DNA from: CAYJLC01 sp044426355
Lineage (GTDB): Bacteria > Bacillota > Clostridia > Oscillospirales > Butyricicoccaceae
DNA length: 27,808 bases
Assembly: GCA_044426355.1 (NCBI GenBank)
Contig: JAWXUO010000026.1
Location: 1 to 27,808 of the forward strand
Reading direction: 5' to 3'
Shown one piece after another: positions 1 through 8,896 of the stretch (within the stretch, counting starts at the first letter, position 1; each line of letters opens with the position of its first letter). Both the position numbers and the translations under genes were made by a program. The notes beneath the pieces are model-generated. The model saw only the letters and a program-made list of their open reading frames with translations. It did no database searches and was not told where the DNA came from.

Positions 1-1
1 A

Positions 2-70
2 AGTTTAAACTATAGCACTCCAGAAGAATTATTCGACGCTCATCTTGACAAAATTTATATATCTAAATAA
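2..70 (+). mobile_element. C-terminal end of a probable IS30-family transposase (partial)
   Basis: An open frame enters from the left edge and ends at TAA (68-70), leaving 22 codons. The visible tail contains NYSTPEELFDAHLDKIY. The pattern 'NYxTPEELF' followed by a short helix and a stop resembles the end of IS30-family (DDE) transposases. The bases after the stop (about 91-121) include GTGTTCAATTTG and TTGCAATTTTCAA, which look like the terminal inverted repeat of such elements. The left end is outside the window, so the match of the two repeats cannot be checked. Recognition from so short a piece is only moderately secure. Confidence 0.5.
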
Positions 71-108
71 GTTTTTGCTTTATTTTTAAAAAAGTGTTCA
101 ATTTGGTA

Positions 109-137
109 TTGCAATTTTCAAATATTATTGTTATAAT
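109..137 (+). promoter_or_regulatory. Strong outward promoter at the insertion-element end
   Basis: TTGCAA (-35, 109-114) is followed by 17 bases and TATAAT (-10, 132-137), with an extended TG at 129-130. The -35 box lies in the sequence I take to be the insertion element's end and the -10 lies just beyond it. This could be a hybrid promoter driving the glycosyltransferase at 402. The 260-base leader down to the gene holds a small hairpin (TAAGG/CCTTA, 159-175) and the glycosyltransferase remnant. Confidence 0.6.
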
Positions 138-249
138 GTAAAGGCGATACTTTTGGAATAAGGGATAAAACCTTAATAGTCAACTTTTTTGTAAATTTTC
201 CGTAACGTCGCACAAAAATCACTTGTAAGACGAAAGTATTACTGCATAA

Positions 250-399
250 TTTTTGCACAAACTAACAAAAAATTTATCTAAAAAATTTAACTATTATAGT
301 TATGAGGAATTACCTATACTTACAGATATAGCAATTGTAGTTGTAACATATAAACCAAATATAAATATATTTAGAATTACTTATGAAATAAAGGAATAG
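250..399 (+). pseudogene. Remnant of a family-2 glycosyltransferase
   Basis: A frame open from 250 to the TAG at 397-399 encodes, from about 304, ELPILTDIAIVVVTYKPN, then a short tail and the stop. 'IAIVVVTYKPN' is the typical first beta strand and nucleotide-binding start of GT2 (GT-A fold) glycosyltransferases, especially rhamnosyltransferase-like ones. There is no start codon with a ribosome site, and everything after the first 30 residues is missing. It looks like a deletion scar of a polysaccharide gene that once lay here. The match is short, so confidence is moderate. Confidence 0.45.
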
Positions 400-401
400 A
401 T

Positions 402-1640
402 ATGAAAAAAAACGTATGGATTATGAACCACTATGCAACAGAAATGTTTGATAATAAAGGTGGCAGACATTATAATTTTGTGAAATATTTAACTAAAAAA
501 GGGTATTCACCTACTATATTTTGTTCAAATGTGTATCATAAAGATGCAAAAAGTATAGATTTAGATAATAAAAAATATAAAATAACCGAAGATGAAAATA
601 CGAAAATGGTATATATTAAAACTACTGAATATACTGAAAACGGTTTAGATAGAGTGAAAAATATGGTTATTTTCGCAAAAAACTTAGTTTCGCAAAGTAA
701 ATTTATAGGAAAACAACAAAAACCTGATATTATATTAGCGTCGAGTGTACACCCATTAACCTGTGTTGCAGGAGTTTTTATTGCAAAAAGATATAAAGTT
801 CCGTGTATTGTTGAGATACGAGATTTATGGCCAGAAAGTATCGTTGAATATTCAAGCAAATTTACAAAGAAACACCCACTAATAAAAATTTTGTATCAAG
901 GCGAAAAATGGATGTATAAAAAAGCTGATAAAATTATTTTTACAATGCAAGGTGGTGAAGACTACATAAAAGGGCAGGGGTGGGATAAATATATAGATTT
1001 GAGCAAAGTTTATCACATAAACAACGGACTTGATATTGAAACTTTTGAATTTAATAAAAGTAACTTTCAAATTAGAGATGATGATTTAGAAAATGATGAT
1101 ATATTTAAAATTGTATACACGGGTTCAATTCGTAAAGCAAATGATTTAGGAATATTATTAGACACTGCAAAAGAAATCACAAATCCAAAAATTAAATTTT
1201 TAATTTGGGGTGGTGGTGATGAGTTAGAACAACTAAAACAACGTGTGATAGACGAAAATATTATAAATGTGCACTTTAAGGGTTTGGTAGAGAAGAAATA
1301 CGTTCCGTATATATTGAGTAGAGCAAACCTAAATATATTGCATTACAAATATACAAATATATTTAAATTTGGTACAAGCCAGAATAAAAATTTTGAGTAT
1401 TTAGCTTCAGGAAAGCCAATTCTAAATACAATTAAGATAAATTATGATATAGTTTTAAAAAATGAAGCTGGTTATTCATTGGAAATACAGACGACGGATA
1501 CGATTAAGGAGGCTATATTAAAAATATATAGCAATGAAAATTCGCAAGAAAAAATGTCGGGAAATGCAATCAAAACGGCAAAAGAATACGATTTCAAAGT
1601 CTTAACTGACAAATTAATCGAAATAATTGAAAGTGCATAA
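402..1640 (+). CDS. Family-4 glycosyltransferase, WbuB/WcaI-like
   Basis: This 412-residue, GT-B fold glycosyltransferase probably acts on the cytoplasmic face of the membrane, adding a sugar from a nucleotide donor to a lipid-linked surface-polysaccharide unit. The N-terminal domain has the glycine-rich GGRHYNFVKYL (20-30) and EIRDLWPESIV (138-148), a hallmark of WbuB/WcaI-type GT4 enzymes. The C-terminal domain has YTGSIRKAND (239-248) and the donor-binding loop NFEYLASGKPI (330-340), whose Glu contacts the donor sugar phosphate in this family. Length is normal and the frame is intact. The start follows AAGGAAT (391-397) at a good distance. It is the only unbroken glycosyltransferase in the locus. 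Donor and acceptor cannot be told from sequence. Confidence 0.85.
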   Translation: MKKNVWIMNHYATEMFDNKGGRHYNFVKYLTKKGYSPTIFCSNVYHKDAKSIDLDNKKYKITEDENTKMVYIKTTEYTENGLDRVKNMVIFAKNLVSQSKFIGKQQKPDIILASSVHPLTCVAGVFIAKRYKVPCIVEIRDLWPESIVEYSSKFTKKHPLIKILYQGEKWMYKKADKIIFTMQGGEDYIKGQGWDKYIDLSKVYHINNGLDIETFEFNKSNFQIRDDDLENDDIFKIVYTGSIRKANDLGILLDTAKEITNPKIKFLIWGGGDELEQLKQRVIDENIINVHFKGLVEKKYVPYILSRANLNILHYKYTNIFKFGTSQNKNFEYLASGKPILNTIKINYDIVLKNEAGYSLEIQTTDTIKEAILKIYSNENSQEKMSGNAIKTAKEYDFKVLTDKLIEIIESA

Positions 1641-1791
1641 ATATAGAAAAAACAAAATTTAAGATATTAGATAGACTAGATATTAGTAAGTTTGTATACC
1701 TTGCTAGAAGGGGATATAAAAACAACTAAAAAGAGCGTGGAATTATCACGTTTAGAATATAAAAGAGTGGAGTTTAAATGGAGATTTTAAA
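1641..1791 (+). other. AT-rich gap with a possible gene remnant
   Basis: Between the glycosyltransferase and the broken asparagine synthase one short frame reads KILDRLDISKFVYLARRGYK and stops near 1727. It has no start or ribosome site of its own. It may be the tail of a lost gene, but I do not recognise the family. The end of the gap carries GGAG, about eight bases before the ATG at 1792. Confidence 0.25.
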
Positions 1792-3073
1792 ATGTGTGGA
1801 ATAACTGGGTATCTTGATTTAGATAACGGAGTAGATTACAAAACACTAAAAAAAATGAACGATGTAATAAAGCATAGAGGACCTGATGACGAAGGCTTTA
1901 CAATTTTCAATCAGTCTACAACGTTTTTAAATGGGTCGGATAGTGTTACGTCATTTGTAGATAATATTAATGATGAGAACTTGCCAGAAACATTTTTAGG
2001 TTTTGGACACAGAAGACTAAGCATACTTGATATAAGCGAAAACGGTCATCAGCCGATGACTTATTTTGATAGTGAAATGTATATAACATTTAACGGTGAA
2101 ATATATAATTATATAGAAATACGAAAAGATCTAATTGAGCTAGGATATAAGTTTTTAACCGAGTGCGATACAGAAGTTTTACTAGCTTCGTATATCGAGT
2201 GGGGCGAAGAATGTGTATCGAAATTTAATGGAATGTGGGCATTTTGCATATACAATAAAAAAGAAAACACATTATTTTGCTCGAGGGATAGATTAGGTCA
2301 AAAACCTTTAATACTTTTACAGCATGTTATGAAAACGATGTTAAAAACGATGAAACCTATTTCGCTAAATTGGTAAATGACCACACGAATGTTAGTGGGA
2401 ATTATATTTATCCAGACATAACAAATATCGAACAAGCATACGAGGATATAGTTTGGCATATTGAAGGGTTTTCTGGTTTTGCAATGCTTGGAGTAGATGC
2501 TGTTGTCGAATCTGCAAGAAATAAAGATATTACGGTTGTCCTAAATGGACAAAATGGTGACGAAACAATGTTTGGATACGAAAGATATTATGCGTTTTAT
2601 TTCTTTGGATTGATAAAAAAATTAAATTAAAAACTTTTTTAAAAGAATTTAATTTAGCTTCAAAAAACTCCAAGCTTACAGGTTCACAATTATTTCAAAT
2701 GCTAGTCTATTTTAATTTTTGGAGTATTCGTTCTAGAAGAAATATACTACGTGCAAAGAGTTATATTAATGAAAATATGTTTGTTTCTCTAAATGATAAA
2801 AAAATAAAAAAGTTGCTTTCTCCAAAAACTTTGGAAGATTTAACTTATAACGAATTTACAGCAACTCAACTAACCCATATTTTACGTTTCGATGATAGAA
2901 TGTATATGAAACACTCAAAAGAAAGCAGAGTACAATTTGTAGATTATAAATTCGTTGAATTAGCTTCGAAAATAAATCCTAAATTTAAAATAAAAAATGG
3001 ATTTACAAAAAGTATATTAAGAAATTTATATGATAATGAAATGCCAAAAGAAAATAACATAGTGTTAAAATAG
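1792..3073 (+). pseudogene. asnB: Asparagine synthase (glutamine-hydrolysing)-like gene, broken
   Basis: The first part (1792 to about 2310) is a good AsnB glutaminase domain: MCGITGYLD with the nucleophile Cys2, KHRGPDDEG, HRRLSILD, FNGEIYNY and CSRDRLGQKPL. The reading then jumps to a different frame at about 2311-2313 and resumes with TFTACYENDVKNDETYFAKL, which belongs well inside the synthetase domain. Roughly 90-120 residues, including the ATP-pyrophosphatase loop SGGLDSS, are deleted. A second frameshift sits at an A7 run (2615-2621), after LNGQNGDETMFGYERYY. The rest continues in another frame to a stop at 3071-3073, shortly after NEMPKE and before the usual C-terminus. Such genes in polysaccharide clusters can amidate sugar acids. 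This copy cannot make a working synthetase. Confidence 0.85.
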
Positions 3074-4095
3074 AGTGCGTTTAAAAAGTATGGACAAATA
3101 AGAAAAATAGGACTCGTATTCCGTTATTTAGATAAAATATTTAGTATATTTACGTTTATGAAAGCTTACAGAAAATATATTCCTCAAAATAAGAATACAA
3201 TAATTTATGGATATGAGAATGGACAGGTTATACCAGCTAAAATTATATCTAAACTTTATAAACTACCGTTAGTAACGAGATTTCAAGGAACGGCTTTAGT
3301 AAAAAATAAAAAGCATAACATTATAAATAGAATACGAGCATTTCCAGCATATGAAGCATTAAAAATAAAAGCTGATTTAACTATTATGACTAACGATGGT
3401 TCGAAAGGTGATAGAATACTTAAAGAAGTTCAGAAAAATGCAAATAAAAATCTTTTTATGATTAATGGATTGGATTTGATGAAGTGGGATATTGAGGATT
3501 TATACAATAAATTTAATAAAAATGAATTTAAATTAAAAATTGGACTAAAAGAAAACGATTTATATTTTTAGTATTAAGCAGACTAGAAGGTTGGAAAAAA
3601 GTTGATAGAAGTATCAATGCATTCGCTAAAATATCTATAAAATATACAAATGCTAAGTTAGTTATAGTTGGAGGTGGAAGTGACGAACAACGTTTGAAAA
3701 ATTTAGTAGATAAGTTGGGAATATCCAATCAAGTTGTATTTGTAGGAGTTGTGGCACATGATGATGTTTATGAATATTTTATGATTAGCGATGTTTTTTT
3801 ATCTTTATATGACTTGTCAAATATGGGGAATCCGTTATTTGAAGCTATGTGCTTGAAAAAATGTATAATTACACTCGATGTAGGAGATACAAAGGCAATA
3901 ATTAAAAATAATGAAAATACTATATTATTAGACTATAGTGAAATAGATATTTTAAACACTTATATGGAAGAGTTGATTACTAATGAACAAAAAAGAATGG
4001 ACTTAGGAATAAATGCACGTAAAACTGCTGAACGAACTTTTACAACTTGGGAAAAAAGATTAGATATAGAATTTAAAAAGATTGCAATTTATTAA
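3074..4095 (+). pseudogene. Family-4 glycosyltransferase, truncated and frameshifted
   Basis: From 3074 a frame reads KKYGQIRKIGLVF, then NTIIYGYENGQVIPAK and LPLVTRFQGT, a GT-B N-terminal domain lacking its first strand and glycine loop. It stops at about 3569-3571. The adjacent frame then continues FLVLSRLEGWKKVDRSINAF, LVIVGGGSDEQRLK and MGNPLFEAMCLKKCIITLDV (the donor-binding Glu loop) to 4095. The break is at the T5 run 3565-3569 and one inserted T would repair it. The 5' end begins directly after, and in the same frame as, the TAG closing the asnB remnant, so a deletion probably joined the two. Ribosomes could restart at ATG 3158 or 3694, but neither product would be a complete enzyme. 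Confidence 0.8.
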
Positions 4096-4153
4096 AATGT
4101 AATAGATAAGGTGGTAAACGATAGAAAAGAAAGAAAATAAATTAGTTAAAGCG

Positions 4154-5551
4154 ATGATGGGATATACTATGATAACCATTGTTAATTATATGATTTCGTT
4201 TATAAGCGTACCTATTACGACAAGGCTATATGACCCTAGCATTATAGGACAAATAAATTTCTTTAACGCAAATGTTAGTTTGATTCTAGTATTTGTTGTG
4301 CTAGGACTTGATGAGGCAATGTTTAGGTTATATCATAACTATGAGCTAGATAAAGATAAAAAAAGGCTGTTTACGTATCCGTTGCTCATATCAATAATAG
4401 TAATTCTAGTGTTTATGTTTGGGATATATCTAGTAGGTTTTGATATAATAAACAACTTATTAGGAGTAGATACAGATATTGCTTTTATATGTTTAGGTGT
4501 AGCAGTTTTTGTAAATGTTGTATTAACATATTTTCAAAGAATACATAGACTGAACAATAAGTTGTTTTTGTTTGCTGTGCAAACATTGATGATTTCATCA
4601 TCTGTAAAAGCTGTAATGATATTTAATGGATTAAATGATAAAACATTTGAAAGTTTTATAAGTATCATGTTGTTTGTAAATTTAACATTAGCCATAATAT
4701 TTATATTTGCTAATAGACATATGTTTGAATTTTACGGACTGAAAAAATTTGCAAAAGAAAATACAAAAGAAATATTTGGATATGGATTTCCAGTTATGGT
4801 GGACCAGTTAATAAGCAATATTAATATATATGTAGCGAGCCTTTTTATAAAAAATGTTCTAACGTTTAGTATGCTAGGAATATATTCATCGGCAAAATCT
4901 TTAGCAGGATTAATATCACTTGCACAAGTGGGTATAAACTTGGGGTTGCAACCATATATTTATGAGAATTATGATAAAGAAGATAATAAATTTGAAATGA
5001 TTTATAGAATAGTATGTTCGGTAGTCCTGGTTGGAGTATTATCAATAACGCTTTTTCAGCCGATTATTATAAACTTGCTTGGCGAAAAATATCAAAGTGC
5101 ATATTCGATATTTCCGATACTTATGATTGCACCATGCTGTGGTACACTGTCAATAGCAACTAGCTCTGGTTTTGAAATAATGAAAAAAACAAATCTTAGA
5201 GCATTTTCAAACTTTATAACTTTTATATTAAATATAATATTTTTAGCTATAATTTATTTTGCAATGCCAGAAATTACTTTGTTTGCAGTATGTATGGCAC
5301 AAGCAATTTCGGCTCTAGTTGGGTTTATGATAAAAACTTATGTGTCGCAAAAACTATATAAAACTATGAATTCTTATAAATATTTACTAGCAACTTTGGC
5401 CGTTTTAATCGCTAATATATTTTTGAATATAATGTTTACAGGTTTTATAAGAGTTGTTGTGTATGTCGGATTAATAGTATTATATTGTTGCAATGCAAAC
5501 GAATTAAAAAATATTATAAAAATTGGAATATCATATATAACAAAGAAATAG
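4154..5551 (+). CDS. Wzx-like polysaccharide unit flippase
   Basis: This 465-residue polytopic membrane protein with about 12-14 hydrophobic helices belongs to the MATE/MVF superfamily (Polysacc_synt type). It starts with YTMITIVNYMISFISVPITT and RLYDPSIIGQINF, typical of O-antigen/capsule flippases, which turn undecaprenyl-linked oligosaccharides across the membrane. The length fits the family. The start is uncertain: a strong ribosome site AAGGTGG (4108-4114) stands six bases before ATA (4121-4123), which opens an in-frame 11-codon extension rich in Lys and Glu, whereas ATG 4154 has no good site. ATG may have mutated to ATA, lowering expression. It is the last gene of the polysaccharide locus. 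Confidence 0.85.
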   Translation: MMGYTMITIVNYMISFISVPITTRLYDPSIIGQINFFNANVSLILVFVVLGLDEAMFRLYHNYELDKDKKRLFTYPLLISIIVILVFMFGIYLVGFDIINNLLGVDTDIAFICLGVAVFVNVVLTYFQRIHRLNNKLFLFAVQTLMISSSVKAVMIFNGLNDKTFESFISIMLFVNLTLAIIFIFANRHMFEFYGLKKFAKENTKEIFGYGFPVMVDQLISNINIYVASLFIKNVLTFSMLGIYSSAKSLAGLISLAQVGINLGLQPYIYENYDKEDNKFEMIYRIVCSVVLVGVLSITLFQPIIINLLGEKYQSAYSIFPILMIAPCCGTLSIATSSGFEIMKKTNLRAFSNFITFILNIIFLAIIYFAMPEITLFAVCMAQAISALVGFMIKTYVSQKLYKTMNSYKYLLATLAVLIANIFLNIMFTGFIRVVVYVGLIVLYCCNANELKNIIKIGISYITKK

Positions 5552-5580
5552 TTAATGTAAAATATATACTTTGCATGATA

Positions 5581-5642
5581 AACTACACCTAATTGTACAT
5601 ATTAAACGAAAAGATATGTATAATAAAAAGGTGTAGTTTTTT
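5581..5642 (+). terminator. Nested hairpin terminator after the flippase
   Basis: AACTACACCT (5581-5590) pairs with AGGTGTAGTT (5629-5638). Inside it TACATAT (5596-5602) pairs with ATATGTA (5614-5620). A T6 run follows at 5637-5642. This looks like the intrinsic terminator of the polysaccharide operon. Confidence 0.75.
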
Positions 5643-5671
5643 ACATATTTGTAAAATATATTAAAAAAGTG

Positions 5672-5703
5672 TTGAAAGCATTTCTTTAATGTGATAATAT
5701 AAT
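5672..5703 (+). promoter_or_regulatory. Promoter of the purine permease-adenine deaminase operon
   Basis: TTGAAA (5672-5677) is followed 17 bases later by TAATAT (5695-5700), within a run that also offers GATAAT with an upstream TG (5690-5698). The exact -10 is ambiguous. The leader to the ATG at 5739 is only about 30 bases, too short for a purine riboswitch, and none is seen. Confidence 0.55.
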
Positions 5704-5738
5704 AAAGTAAACAGATTTATAACTTAAAGGAGTAAGAT

Positions 5739-7091
5739 ATGAACGAAAAAATTAACAAGTTTTTTAAACTCGATGAAAAAGAGGGTACTTTTTCAAAAGA
5801 AGTCATAGCAGGACTTACAACTTTTGCAACAATGGCATATGTACTAGCTATTCAACCTAGTGCAATAGTAGGTTTTGGTTCGGATACATTAACAGACATA
5901 AACGGCGTGGTTATAACAAAAGAAGCTATTATGATTATGTGTGCTATAGTGTCAGGGTTAATTACAATCCTTATGGGGTTATACGCAAATTTACCATTCG
6001 CATTATCATGTGGTATGGGAACAAACTTTATGTTTGGTGCAATGATTCAAACAGGAGCAATTTCTTTTGCAGGAGCTATGACAATAACTGTAGTTACAGG
6101 TATTTTATTTGTTATACTCACAGCAATGGGTGTGCGAGATTTAATTGTTAAAATGATACCTAAAAATTTAAAAATAGGTATCGGTGTATCAATAGGGTTT
6201 TTTATAGCATATCTTGGTTTCTCAAACTCAGGAATTGGTAGCTTTGTAAACGGAATTTCTATGGGTAACTATGCCGATGTAACAGTTGTTTTAGCTTTGT
6301 TTGGTTTATTCCTTATAGCGACGCTTGAAGCGTATAAAGTTCGTGGTGGCATACTTATCGGAATGATGATAACAACTATAATAGGTATGTTTGTAAAAGT
6401 GGGTGGAGTTCCAGTTACAAATATCCAATCTGCATTTAGCATGCCAAATTTTGAAACAGTTTCTAATATCATGTTTCAGTTTGATTTAAAAGAAATTATA
6501 ACATGGGGTGCAGTTCCTTTAATATTCATCGTTTTTTGTGGAGATTTTTTCTCTACACTCGGAACAATACTAGGTGTTGCAGGTCAAGTTAATATGCTTG
6601 ATGAAAATGGAAACTTAGAAAATATTCAAAAGCCTTTTATGGTAGATGCAATAGGTACAACCGTAGGCTCGTTGTTTGGTTGTACAACGATTACAACTTA
6701 TGTAGAATCGGCATCTGGTGTGCAAGCTGGTGGTAGAACAGGGATAACTTCTGTAATTGTAGGTTTGCTTTTCTTAGTATCATCTTTCTTTGCACCGATT
6801 TTTACAAGTATTCCAAACTGTGCAACAGGCCCTGCACTTATCTATATCGGATTTTTAATGATTTCTGGTTTTAAAAACCTTGATGTAGATGATTTTACAG
6901 AGTTTTTCGGACCGTTTATCATGATAATGTTTACAGCTTTTGCTGGTGGTATATCAGTAGGTATATCTATGGGTATTTTAGCTCATGTATTTATAAAAGT
7001 GGTAACACGCAGATTTGCTGATATGCACATCGGTATGTATATTTTAGCAGTTCCACTGATATTATACTTCGTTGCAAACGCTATAGTTTAA
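5739..7091 (+). CDS. AzgA/PbuG-type purine permease (NCS2 family)
   Basis: This 450-residue integral membrane protein is likely a proton-coupled importer of adenine, guanine or hypoxanthine. Family marks are TFATMAYVLAIQP (28-40) in the first helix, CGMGTNFMFG (91-100), and GCTTITTYVESASG with GGRTG (314-335), the conserved AzgA/PbuG segment. Length matches the AzgA branch (430-480) rather than uracil or xanthine permeases. The start follows AAGGAG. It ends 11 bases before adenine deaminase, so the pair would import adenine and deaminate it. Adenine is the most likely substrate from this context; the sequence alone does not separate it from hypoxanthine or guanine. Confidence 0.9.
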   Translation: MNEKINKFFKLDEKEGTFSKEVIAGLTTFATMAYVLAIQPSAIVGFGSDTLTDINGVVITKEAIMIMCAIVSGLITILMGLYANLPFALSCGMGTNFMFGAMIQTGAISFAGAMTITVVTGILFVILTAMGVRDLIVKMIPKNLKIGIGVSIGFFIAYLGFSNSGIGSFVNGISMGNYADVTVVLALFGLFLIATLEAYKVRGGILIGMMITTIIGMFVKVGGVPVTNIQSAFSMPNFETVSNIMFQFDLKEIITWGAVPLIFIVFCGDFFSTLGTILGVAGQVNMLDENGNLENIQKPFMVDAIGTTVGSLFGCTTITTYVESASGVQAGGRTGITSVIVGLLFLVSSFFAPIFTSIPNCATGPALIYIGFLMISGFKNLDVDDFTEFFGPFIMIMFTAFAGGISVGISMGILAHVFIKVVTRRFADMHIGMYILAVPLILYFVANAIV

Positions 7092-7102
7092 GGAGAAAAA
7101 AT

Positions 7103-8878
7103 ATGATTAATTTAGAACCAAAAGACAAAGAAGCACTGATAAACTGTGCTATGGGAAAAATTCCAGCAGATTTATGTATTACAAACGTTCGTTTGGTAAA
7201 TGTTTTAACTGGCGAAATTTACCCTGCTGATATATATGTGTATGATAAATTTATTGCACACGTAGAAAAAGACAATGTTGGAGAAAATATAGATGCAAAA
7301 AAAATCGTAGATGGAGAGGGTAAATATATTATCCCTGGTCTTATAGATTCGCATGTTCATATAGAATCTTCTATGTTAACGCCGAGAAATTTTGCGAAAT
7401 GTATAATAAATCACGGTACAACAACAATAGTTACCGACCCACACGAAATAGCTAATGTATATGGCAGAGAAGCTGTAAAATATATGCATGATGCGTCGGA
7501 TAACCTTCCTATGCGTCAACTTATAGATATTCCGTCTTGTGTGCCTGCTGTTCCAGGTCTTGAAAATTCTGGGGCAGAATTTTTTGCAGAGGATATTTTT
7601 GAGCTTGCAAAGCTTGAACGTGTAGTTGGTTTAGCAGAGGTTATGGACTATATCGGCGTTGTAAATTGTTCTGAGAGAATGATGAGTATTATTCAAGCAG
7701 GGAAAGACTGTGGACTATATATCCAAGGACATGCTCCTTTTGTATCTGGAAGAATGCTTTCTGCATATGTAATAGGTGGTGCAAGAACTTGCCATGAGTC
7801 AAGATCAGAAAAAGAATTTGTAGAAAAACTTCGTGTTGGTATGTCTGTCGATGTAAGAGAAAGCTCTATTTCTAAAAACGCAAGAGAAGCTGTTTTAGGA
7901 ACGCAGGGCATAAAGTTTTATGATAATTTTTGCTCGTGTACAGACGACAGAGAATCGCATGACTTGATAGAAATCGGTCATATAAACACAACTGTGAAAA
8001 AATTAGTTGCATCAGGTATGGACGCTATAACGGCGATTAAATCTGCAACGTTTAACACTGCTCGTCAAATAAAAATCGAAAATCTAGGTGCAATAGCTCC
8101 AGGTTATATTGCAGATATGCTAATTGTAGAATCGTTGTCAGATATAAAACCAAGCGAAGTGTATTTTGAGGGCGAATTGGTATCGAAAGACGGAAAACTT
8201 GTGAAAGAAATTGAAGATATTGAATTTGAAATAGAAACAAGAAATTCGATTAATTTAAAACAACCAGAACTTTCAGCATATGAATATAAAGCACCAATTG
8301 AAAACGGTACTGTAAAAGTAAATATAATGTGCTATGATAGTAGTTTTTCTGCTGCGACATATGTATCAACAGAAGAAGTTCCAGTTAAAAACGGAGTTTT
8401 GGACATATCGCATGATGAAGACTTAAAATACATCACTGTGTTTAATAGATATGGAAAAGGAACAATAGGTTATGGCATAACACGTGGATTTGGAACAAAG
8501 TCAGGTGCTGTAGCGTCTACAGTTTCGCATGATAGCCATAATATGACAGTGGTATATGACACGAAAGAGAATGCAAAAGCTTGTATTGATGCACTTATAG
8601 AGTGTAAAGGTGGACTTGCTGTTTCAAATAAAGGGAAGTGTCTTGGTACTATACCGTTACAAGTAGGTGGGCTTATGTCTATAAATCCTGCTGAAGTTGT
8701 AGCGAAACAATCGGAAGAAATGAAAGAACACTTAAAAGCTTTTGAGTTAGAACTAGATGATAACCCACTTTTAAGAATAGTAACTTGTGCGTTGCCAGTT
8801 ATACCAGAATGTAAAATGAGCGACTTAGGACTAGTTGATGTATTGAAAAAAGAAATTATACCTTTGTTTGCAAAGTAA
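7103..8878 (+). CDS. ade: Adenine deaminase (AdeC type)
   Basis: This 591-residue cytoplasmic metal-dependent amidohydrolase converts adenine to hypoxanthine and ammonia for purine salvage. Metal and active-site segments are present in order: DSHVHIESS with the HxH pair (84-86), TDPHE (111-115), GLAEVMDY (177-183), GHAP (209-212), CHESRS (230-235) and CTDDRESHDL (279-288). After the barrel comes the AdeC-specific C-terminal domain with TIGYGITRGFG, SHDSHN and GGL repeats. Length fits full-size AdeC (570-600). AAGGAGAAAAAAT precedes the ATG. It is cotranscribed with the permease upstream and probably ends at the hairpin at 9040-9065. Confidence 0.95.
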   Translation: MINLEPKDKEALINCAMGKIPADLCITNVRLVNVLTGEIYPADIYVYDKFIAHVEKDNVGENIDAKKIVDGEGKYIIPGLIDSHVHIESSMLTPRNFAKCIINHGTTTIVTDPHEIANVYGREAVKYMHDASDNLPMRQLIDIPSCVPAVPGLENSGAEFFAEDIFELAKLERVVGLAEVMDYIGVVNCSERMMSIIQAGKDCGLYIQGHAPFVSGRMLSAYVIGGARTCHESRSEKEFVEKLRVGMSVDVRESSISKNAREAVLGTQGIKFYDNFCSCTDDRESHDLIEIGHINTTVKKLVASGMDAITAIKSATFNTARQIKIENLGAIAPGYIADMLIVESLSDIKPSEVYFEGELVSKDGKLVKEIEDIEFEIETRNSINLKQPELSAYEYKAPIENGTVKVNIMCYDSSFSAATYVSTEEVPVKNGVLDISHDEDLKYITVFNRYGKGTIGYGITRGFGTKSGAVASTVSHDSHNMTVVYDTKENAKACIDALIECKGGLAVSNKGKCLGTIPLQVGGLMSINPAEVVAKQSEEMKEHLKAFELELDDNPLLRIVTCALPVIPECKMSDLGLVDVLKKEIIPLFAK

Positions 8879-8896
8879 GCACGAATTTATATGTGA

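Noticed and set aside
141..401. A JUMPstart/ops or similar antitermination leader for the polysaccharide genes
   Set aside because: No GGCGGTAG-type core and no strong hairpin were seen; the only stem is five pairs.
2300..2640. Programmed frameshifting in asnB
   Set aside because: No slippery site with a downstream structure was seen, and about 100 essential residues are missing at the first junction, so the product could not be active.
5552..5738. A purine riboswitch ahead of the permease-ade operon
   Set aside because: The conserved purine aptamer core (TATA...paired arms with GTCTAC-like loops) is absent, and the promoter leaves only a 30-base leader.
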